Positions 6,488-11,068 of a stretch of DNA of 11,068 bases are shown piece after piece. This stretch comes from Hydrogenothermaceae bacterium. Lineage in GTDB: Bacteria; Aquificota; Aquificia; Aquificales; Hydrogenothermaceae. The notes under the pieces are model-generated. The model made no database searches. It saw only the letters and a program-made list of their open reading frames with translations, and was not told where the DNA came from. Where the stretch lies: positions 1-11,068 of the forward strand of contig JALUFA010000116.1 in the NCBI GenBank assembly GCA_027052485.1. Reading direction: 5' to 3'. Both the position numbers and the translations under genes were made by a program. Within the stretch, counting starts at the first letter, position 1. Each line of letters begins with the position of its first letter.

Positions 6488-7260
6488 TACACCTCAAGCT
6501 TCTTATCTGGTATTTTGTATACGTCTTCCATAATATCTATTCCACACTCTAGATTTTCAAGCCAGTCAAAAAACTTGTTAACAATATCTTTACCCTTCAT
6601 GATAGCTCCATGCTGAGGTGCAACAGTTTCAACATCAAGGTCTCTAACCATCTTTACCCACGTTTTTAGAACTTTGTTTGTTGGAATATATCTTCTGTGG
6701 AAACCTTCCATGTACTTGATATGCTCCTCAAAGTTTTCAACGAAAATATAGTCCTGTCCTAGGGATGCCCCAAGATCTCCGGTGTAAAGGATTTTTGACG
6801 TTGGGTCATAGATGTGGAGATTTCCAGGAGAGTGCATGAAATGACCTGGCAGGATATAAAGCTCGCTTTCTCCAAGCTTTAAAATTCCTCCTTCATCATC
6901 TATGCCTATAAGACTGTCTATAACAAACGTATCAACACCAAAGTGTGGAATAAACCTTAGCCATAGTTTTGAAGCCAGAGCCTTTGCATCGGTTACCATC
7001 AGCCATCCATTAATAGCCGCAACAATGTCAGGGTCTTGGTGGGATAGGAATATATACTCAAGGTTTTTAATACCTATAATCTTTCCTACTTCTGATATAA
7101 GGTGCTTGTAAACCTTGTGTCCCCCAGGGTCTAAAATTATTCCCTTTCCTGAATCAACAATCATGTGAACGTTTGCCTGAACCATCTCTCCATGGCCGAA
7201 GTCTTCAAGTAAGAGGTTTTTGTGGGTACCGTTGTCAAATAAAACACTACCGTTTTCCAT
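6487..7260 (-). CDS. ODP-type di-iron metallo-beta-lactamase-fold protein without flavodoxin domain
   Basis: This 257-residue protein has the metallo-beta-lactamase fold of flavodiiron proteins (FprA/ROO), which reduce O2 or NO. Putative di-iron ligands are H74, D76 and D78 (SHQDPDI), H143 (HSPGN), D162 (TGDLGA) and H217 (PQHGA). The spacing (63, 18 and 54 residues between successive groups) closely follows the flavodiiron pattern HxExDH...H...D...H. The glutamate is Asp here and the last His of the first motif is I79. No flavodoxin, rubredoxin or other partner domain is attached. Stand-alone ODP domains are known as O2/NO sensors in some bacterial chemotaxis systems. There is no signal peptide, so it is cytosolic. 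ATG 7260 follows AGGAG by 7 bases and overlaps the preceding gene by 14 bases; its stop overlaps the rsmH start. The fold is firm; the choice between sensor, reductase and other hydrolase is open. Confidence 0.8.
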   Translation of the reverse strand: MENGSVLFDNGTHKNLLLEDFGHGEMVQANVHMIVDSGKGIILDPGGHKVYKHLISEVGKIIGIKNLEYIFLSHQDPDIVAAINGWLMVTDAKALASKLWLRFIPHFGVDTFVIDSLIGIDDEGGILKLGESELYILPGHFMHSPGNLHIYDPTSKILYTGDLGASLGQDYIFVENFEEHIKYMEGFHRRYIPTNKVLKTWVKMVRDLDVETVAPQHGAIMKGKDIVNKFFDWLENLECGIDIMEDVYKIPDKKLEV

Positions 7261-7732
7261 CGCTTAACTCCTCTCTTAAAGATTTTCTTTTCTGTTGTAG
7301 TTTTTGAAAAATTTTGTTGTCAAGTTTTATCAAGGCATCAAAAACCGAAAGCTCTAAAGAAGGTTTTTTTCTCTTTTTTTTAAACAGGAAAGGTATTACC
7401 TCGGGGTAGTCTTTAAGACGCTCATAACACTCCCTTTTTGTTAAGGTGGAGCAAAAACCGTAAAGGATAAATGCCGTTAAAAGAAGATCTATATCTATCT
7501 CTGGATAGTTGTCGTACATACACATTGCCAGAGAAACCAAAGATGCCGTTGCCTCTAGCATACCACCTTCGTAGTTTCTACCTCTGTAATCGGCCTTTTT
7601 TTCTAATCTTGTTTTTAACAGTTCGTCTTCAAAAAACTGTTTTAGGAGTGTGCGGTACTTTGGTTTTCTAATCTCACTATACGCAAGCTGTAGCTGATGC
7701 CATAAAAAATCTTTTGCGTACGGAGTTTTCAC
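7247..7732 (-). CDS. Degenerate HD-domain-like protein, probably without catalytic activity
   Basis: This 161-residue protein is not confidently assigned. Residues 50-95 resemble the start of HD-type phosphohydrolases such as YhaM-like nucleases: GGMLEATAS (56-64), then YPEIDIDLLLTAFILYG (76-92). In active members these read GGLLEHT and DLLL..A.LHDIGK. Here the first metal histidine is A61 and the HD pair is Y91-G92, so the metal site would be gone. A later SVFDALIKLDNKI (129-141) resembles the segment that carries the last HD aspartate. The protein is basic and helical, with no signal peptide or membrane helix. GTG 7732 overlaps the ppiD-like stop as GTGA, so the genes are coupled, and its 3' end overlaps the ODP gene by 14 bases. 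A binding or regulatory role is an inference; an unrelated helical fold is possible. Confidence 0.7.
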   Translation of the reverse strand: MKTPYAKDFLWHQLQLAYSEIRKPKYRTLLKQFFEDELLKTRLEKKADYRGRNYEGGMLEATASLVSLAMCMYDNYPEIDIDLLLTAFILYGFCSTLTKRECYERLKDYPEVIPFLFKKKRKKPSLELSVFDALIKLDNKIFQKLQQKRKSLREELSDGKR

Positions 7733-9054
7733 TGGTTCAACAGCCTCTTATTGATTTTTATATCTGACTGCCCTCTAAGCTTATCTACAAGCATAGAGAG
7801 TTCATCCGACAGCTTTTGCTTTAAAAGCATATCTTTTATGCCTAGCTTACTGACGAGGGTTTTATCTGGAGGTGCAATTTTATCAAGTTTAACAATCACC
7901 ACACCTTGAGGAGTTAAGAAAACACCCTGTTTTTTCTTTAAAAGTTTTTCTAGGTCTTTATCCGATAGTCCAAGTAGAAACTTAAGCTCTAGAGGGGTTT
8001 TTCCTTCAATGTTAAACTCTTTGATGTTAACTTCCTTTAGATTTTTAGCCTCAGCTATGCTTTTTACACGTTTTGCAATCTGTGATGCTTGTTTTTGCTG
8101 TTTTTCCTGTTTTAAAGCTTCTACAATCTGACCTTTTACCTCATTAAGAGGTTTTACAGTTTTTCTCGTTCCAGCTTTTACTAAAATGTAGTACCCATTT
8201 TTGTCTTTTAAGAATACGATTTTTTGGCTTTTTGCCTTTTCTAGTTCTTTTACTAAAATCGCTGGAAGTTTTTTTTCTATCTCGGAGATGCTTCCCTCAA
8301 AAGCTGGGTTTACGTTTACCTGTTTACCAGCCTTTAAGGTAGAGTATACTTTCTGGACTTCCTGCTGCTGGTCTTTTGAAAATCTGTATACTTTAAACAG
8401 CTGTTCTTGTGATTTTAAAAACTTGTTTTTGTTTTTTTCGTAGTAGCTTTTTATCTCGCTATCAGAGATTGAAACTTTTGGAGTTATCAAAACTGCTTTG
8501 CCATAGAGCTTTGACAGTTTGTCTTTTATAACAGACTCTACCTCATCATTAGTCAGATAAACGCCGGCATTAAGCAGGTCGTCAACGTGAGAAACAGAGA
8601 GTTGTTTTTTTAAAACCTCTTGGAAGAATGCAGGGGAGATGTTATAAGCCTGAAGGAATATTTTTAACTTCTGTGGGTCAAACTTGCCGTTTGTCTGAAA
8701 GGCAGGTATCTGTGCCACAAAAGCTTTAGCCTCTAAGTCTGTGGCCTGAATACCTTCTTCCTTTGCAAACTGATATAAAAGCTGCCTATCAATAACCCTC
8801 TGGAGGGCTTGGATGTAAAGCATCTTTCTTACAGATGGATTGTTAGCTTCGTCTCCTACAGCATTTTTTAGCTGGTTAAGCTCAAAGTAAAACTCCTGCA
8901 AGGAAACGGTATCTCCATTTACCTCAGCAGCACCGCTTATGTTGCCACTGAGCTTGTAAACGATTAAAGCGACAAAACCTGTACCAACAAAAGCAAAAGT
9001 CGTTATAAAAAGTACTATCTTTAACCATCTAGACTTAGAGATGTTTGTAAACAA
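7729..9054 (-). CDS. ppiD: PpiD/SurA-like membrane-anchored periplasmic chaperone
   Basis: PpiD is an inner-membrane-anchored periplasmic chaperone that meets proteins leaving the Sec translocon. This 441-residue protein has a short cytoplasmic end, one membrane helix (about 12-33), then a SurA/PpiD N-terminal helical domain starting at AEVNGDTVSLQEF. IPAFQTNGKFD (116-126) and SEIKSYYEKNKNKF (199-212) match typical PpiD stretches. The following parvulin region (about 217-300) is short and lacks the usual ASHIL and GDLG signatures, so isomerase activity is doubtful. E. coli PpiD is longer (about 620 residues). The start is TTG 9054: an in-frame stop lies a few codons upstream, no in-frame ATG lies before the membrane helix, and AAAGGGG sits about 10 bases ahead. 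It is the first gene of the minus-strand operon, and its stop overlaps the next start as GTGA. Confidence 0.82.
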   Translation of the reverse strand: MFTNISKSRWLKIVLFITTFAFVGTGFVALIVYKLSGNISGAAEVNGDTVSLQEFYFELNQLKNAVGDEANNPSVRKMLYIQALQRVIDRQLLYQFAKEEGIQATDLEAKAFVAQIPAFQTNGKFDPQKLKIFLQAYNISPAFFQEVLKKQLSVSHVDDLLNAGVYLTNDEVESVIKDKLSKLYGKAVLITPKVSISDSEIKSYYEKNKNKFLKSQEQLFKVYRFSKDQQQEVQKVYSTLKAGKQVNVNPAFEGSISEIEKKLPAILVKELEKAKSQKIVFLKDKNGYYILVKAGTRKTVKPLNEVKGQIVEALKQEKQQKQASQIAKRVKSIAEAKNLKEVNIKEFNIEGKTPLELKFLLGLSDKDLEKLLKKKQGVFLTPQGVVIVKLDKIAPPDKTLVSKLGIKDMLLKQKLSDELSMLVDKLRGQSDIKINKRLLNQ

Positions 9055-9092
9055 CTGGGCTAAACCCCTTTATATGATGAATGTCAAATCTT

Positions 9093-9120
9093 ATTTTATC
9101 AGGATATAAAGAAATGTTAA
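9093..9120 (-). promoter_or_regulatory. Candidate sigma-70-type promoter for the ppiD-rsmH-ftsI operon
   Basis: On the minus strand, TTAACA (9120-9115) and TAAAAT (9098-9093) each match 5 of 6 consensus bases, with a 16-base spacer. Transcription would start roughly 30 bases before TTG 9054. This is the best match in the 102-base gap; function is inferred. Confidence 0.5.
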
Positions 9121-9123
9121 AAT
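9115..9123 (+). promoter_or_regulatory. Candidate extended -10 promoter for efp-accB-hldD
   Basis: TGTTAAAAT is an extended -10 element with TG one base before TAAAAT. Only a weak -35 (TTTATC at 9095-9100, 17-base spacer) is visible. The start of transcription would lie about 25 bases before efp. It overlaps the -35 box of the divergent promoter. Confidence 0.4.
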
Positions 9124-9156
9124 TATTCGTGATTTAACCAGAATGCGGAGGAAGAA

Positions 9157-9729
9157 ATGGGCGTAAAGATAGGAATCAACCAGATTAAAAAGGACATGTT
9201 TATCGTTGTAGACGGACAACCTTATAGAGTACTTGGATACGACCACGTAAAACCGGGAAAAGGTCAGGCATTTGTTAGAGTAAAAGCAAAAAACATGAGA
9301 ACTGGAAACGTAAACGAGATTACATTTAAATCATCTGATTCCATAGAGCTTGCAGATTTCGAACAAAGACAGATGGCTTACTCCTACTTTGATGGAGACT
9401 CTTACTGGTTCATAGATGCGAACACAGGAGATATGATAGCCGTTCCTGCATCGGCAATGGAAAAGGAAGGACAGTTTATAAAAGAAGGTATGGAAGTTTT
9501 TATCTTTTTAGACCAAGGACAACCAATAGGCGTAGAGCTTCCAAAATCTGCAGTTTACGAGGTTATAGAAACTGAGCCTGGATTTAAAGGAGATACGGCT
9601 ACAAACACCTTAAAACCTGCCAAAATTGATACGGGAGCTACAGTTCAGGTTCCACTCTTTATAAACGTTGGAGACAAAATCAAAGTTGATACCCGTACAG
9701 GAGAGTACATAGAGAGGGTTAACAAGTAA
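9157..9729 (+). CDS. efp: Translation elongation factor P
   Basis: EF-P binds between the ribosomal P and E sites and rescues ribosomes stalled on polyproline. At 190 residues it has the normal length and three-beta-barrel layout. The loop that reaches the P-site tRNA reads VKPGKGQAF (31-39), with K35 at the position that is modified in many bacteria (K34 in E. coli). [21 protein letters not shown] (57-77) and the C-terminal [11 protein letters not shown] and [10 protein letters not shown] stretches are typical. No EpmA/EpmB-type modification gene is in the window. ATG 9157 follows GGAGG by 5 bases. It is first in a + strand operon: accB begins 10 bases after its stop, a pairing common in bacteria. 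Confidence 0.97.
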   Translation: MGVKIGINQIKKDMFIVVDGQPYRVLGYDHVKPGKGQAFVRVKAKNMRTGNVNEITFKSSDSIELADFEQRQMAYSYFDGDSYWFIDANTGDMIAVPASAMEKEGQFIKEGMEVFIFLDQGQPIGVELPKSAVYEVIETEPGFKGDTATNTLKPAKIDTGATVQVPLFINVGDKIKVDTRTGEYIERVNK

Positions 9730-9739
9730 GGAGAGGGTT

Positions 9740-10207
9740 ATGGAACCTATAAAAAATCTACTATTTGAGATAATAGACAAGATAGAAAACACAAAAATTG
9801 AAGAAGTAGACATAGAGGTTGAAGGGGTAAAAATTCGTGTTAAACAGTATCTAGGCCCCAAAGAAGTAAAACAGGTTGCATCTTCTACCCCTTCAGTTGA
9901 GATAAAGGAGTTTATTGGAACCTCAGAAACTCCAAAGGTTGAAGTTGAAAAACCGGAAGAGAAAAAGTACCACGTTATAAAATCTCCGTTAGTTGGAACT
10001 TTCTACAGGGCTCCATCTCCCGGAGCACCACCTTTTGTGGAGGAAGGGGATATCGTATCAAAAGGGCAGGTACTGTGTATCATTGAAGCGCTCAAAGTGA
10101 TGAACGAGATAGAAAGCGATATAGATGGTAAAATCGTTAAGATTTTGGTAGAAAACGGCCAGCCGGTAGAGTACGGCCAAGAACTTTTTTACATAGAACC
10201 AGTTTAA
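9740..10207 (+). CDS. accB: Biotin carboxyl carrier protein of acetyl-CoA carboxylase
   Basis: AccB carries biotin between the biotin carboxylase (AccC) and carboxyltransferase (AccAD) in the first committed step of fatty acid synthesis. The 155 residues comprise a helical N-terminal region (1-36), a linker rich in Val, Lys and Glu (about 41-76), and a biotinyl domain (77-155). The 'thumb' characteristic of acetyl-CoA carboxylase BCCP is present ([18 protein letters not shown], 82-99). The biotinylated lysine is K119 in EALKVMNE; the usual residue before the lysine is Met, here Leu. ATG 9740 follows AGGAGAGGG at once after the efp stop. accC, the frequent next gene, is missing here and hldD follows instead. 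The assignment is firm. Confidence 0.95.
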   Translation: MEPIKNLLFEIIDKIENTKIEEVDIEVEGVKIRVKQYLGPKEVKQVASSTPSVEIKEFIGTSETPKVEVEKPEEKKYHVIKSPLVGTFYRAPSPGAPPFVEEGDIVSKGQVLCIIEALKVMNEIESDIDGKIVKILVENGQPVEYGQELFYIEPV

Positions 10208-10219
10208 CGGGGTAAGTAG

Positions 10220-11068
10220 ATGGATAGAAACTTTCATAACATCTTAATAACAGGTGGAGCTGGATTTATTGGCTCAAACCTTGCTTTAAAACTTCAATCA
10301 ATGTATCCAAACGCAAAAATTCTTATACTGGATGATTTTTCCAGTGCCAACTTTAAAAATCTAAAAGGTTTCAAAGGTGAAGTTTTAGCCTGTGATGTTT
10401 CCACAGATGAGCTGTTCTTTAAAGTTGATGAGATGAAACCTGATGTTATCTTCCATTTAGCTTCCATTACAGACACAACAGTAACAGACCAAGAGTTAAT
10501 GATGAGAAAGAACGTTGATGGATTTAAAAACATCCTTGAGCTTGCCTATGATAACGAGTCCACTGTCGTTTATGCATCATCTGCGTCTGTTTACGGAAAC
10601 GTAAAAGAACACGTTCCGTTAAGCGAGGACAGAGAAAAATCACCAGAAAACGTGTATGCCTTTTCAAAATACATAATGGATAACATTGCAAGGGATTTTT
10701 CAGAGGAAACGGGAATAAAAACTGTAGGGGTTAGATACTTTAACGTTTACGGTCCAAGAGAAGCCCATAAAGGTAAGTTCGCAAGTATGATATACCAGCT
10801 ATACCTACAGATGAAACAGGGTAAGAATCCGAGGATTTTCAAATGGGGAGAGCAAAAACGGGACTTTGTGTACGTGAAGGATGCAGTTGAAGCAACAATA
10901 CTAGCTACACAGGCGCCACACTCAACAGTTTACAATGTGGGAAGTGGAGAAGCCCGCTCATTTAACGATATTATCAGTATCTTAAATAAAGTACTGGGAA
11001 CCAACTACGAAACTGAATACTTTGACTGCCCTTACGATTTTTACCAGGAGTACACACAGGCAGACATG
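10220..11068 (+). CDS. hldD: ADP-L-glycero-D-manno-heptose 6-epimerase (3' end outside window)
   Basis: HldD (RfaD) converts ADP-D-glycero- to ADP-L-glycero-D-manno-heptose, the precursor of the LPS inner core. The first 283 codons are visible; E. coli HldD has about 310 residues, so only a short end is missing. It is an extended short-chain dehydrogenase: the NADP-binding TGGAGFIGSN (11-20), YASSASVYG (118-126), and catalytic Y146-x3-K150 (YAFSK). Family-specific stretches separate it from generic NDP-sugar epimerases: RYFNVYGPREAHKGKFAS (172-189), KRDFVYV (213-219) and EYTQADM (277-283). ATG 10220 lies 12 bases after the accB stop, with GGGGT 6 bases before it, so it is probably in the efp-accB operon. 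Its presence implies a heptose-containing LPS and hence a diderm envelope. Confidence 0.92.
   Translation, partial: MDRNFHNILITGGAGFIGSNLALKLQSMYPNAKILILDDFSSANFKNLKGFKGEVLACDVSTDELFFKVDEMKPDVIFHLASITDTTVTDQELMMRKNVDGFKNILELAYDNESTVVYASSASVYGNVKEHVPLSEDREKSPENVYAFSKYIMDNIARDFSEETGIKTVGVRYFNVYGPREAHKGKFASMIYQLYLQMKQGKNPRIFKWGEQKRDFVYVKDAVEATILATQAPHSTVYNVGSGEARSFNDIISILNKVLGTNYETEYFDCPYDFYQEYTQADM

Noticed and set aside
9065..9087. Perfect TTGACA on the minus strand as a -35 for ppiD
   Set aside because: The hexamer 17 bases downstream is TTTAGC, a poor -10, and it would lie at the start codon. TATAAA is too close to serve.

Overview
The window reads as ordinary chromosomal DNA from a thermophilic, diderm (Gram-negative) bacterium, most likely a member of the Aquificota. 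A reverse gyrase gene at the left edge points to a thermophile growing at high temperature. An ADP-heptose epimerase at the right edge points to an outer membrane with LPS. The DNA is AT-rich, the proteins are rich in Lys and Glu, and the genes are packed with many overlaps. The phylum is an inference from gene content and general protein character; no 16S rRNA or other taxonomic marker is present. I see no mobile element, CRISPR array, tRNA or rRNA.

Layout. Positions 1-2072 (+) hold the C-terminal part of reverse gyrase, then an unrecognised 63-codon gene. Positions 2050-2649 (-) hold lipB, whose 3' end overlaps the small gene tail to tail. Positions 2691-3119 (+) hold a stand-alone JAMM metalloprotease that ends in a hairpin terminator. 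Positions 3170-3376 (-) hold a cold-shock protein preceded by a 132-base leader with inverted repeats. Positions 3509-9054 (-) hold six genes joined by start/stop overlaps, read in the order ppiD-like chaperone, degenerate HD-like protein, di-iron ODP/metallo-beta-lactamase protein, rsmH, ftsL, ftsI. Positions 9157-11068 (+) hold efp, accB and the start of hldD.

How the genes fit together. The minus-strand operon is a reduced division and cell-wall (dcw) cluster. rsmH-ftsL-ftsI is the classical order, but no mraZ lies in front and no murE follows. The place of mraZ is taken by a membrane-anchored periplasmic chaperone, a protein shaped like an HD phosphohydrolase without its metal-binding residues, and a likely O2/NO-reacting di-iron protein without a flavodoxin domain. 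This operon and the efp-accB-hldD operon diverge from a 102-base gap in which the best candidate promoters overlap.

Most genes are housekeeping. The parts least explained are the HD-like/ODP pair coupled to rsmH, the csp leader with alternative hairpins, the reverse gyrase with no cysteine zinc finger in its topoisomerase half, and the small gene after it. I found no clear evidence of a wholly new system; the HD-like/ODP pair is the best lead.
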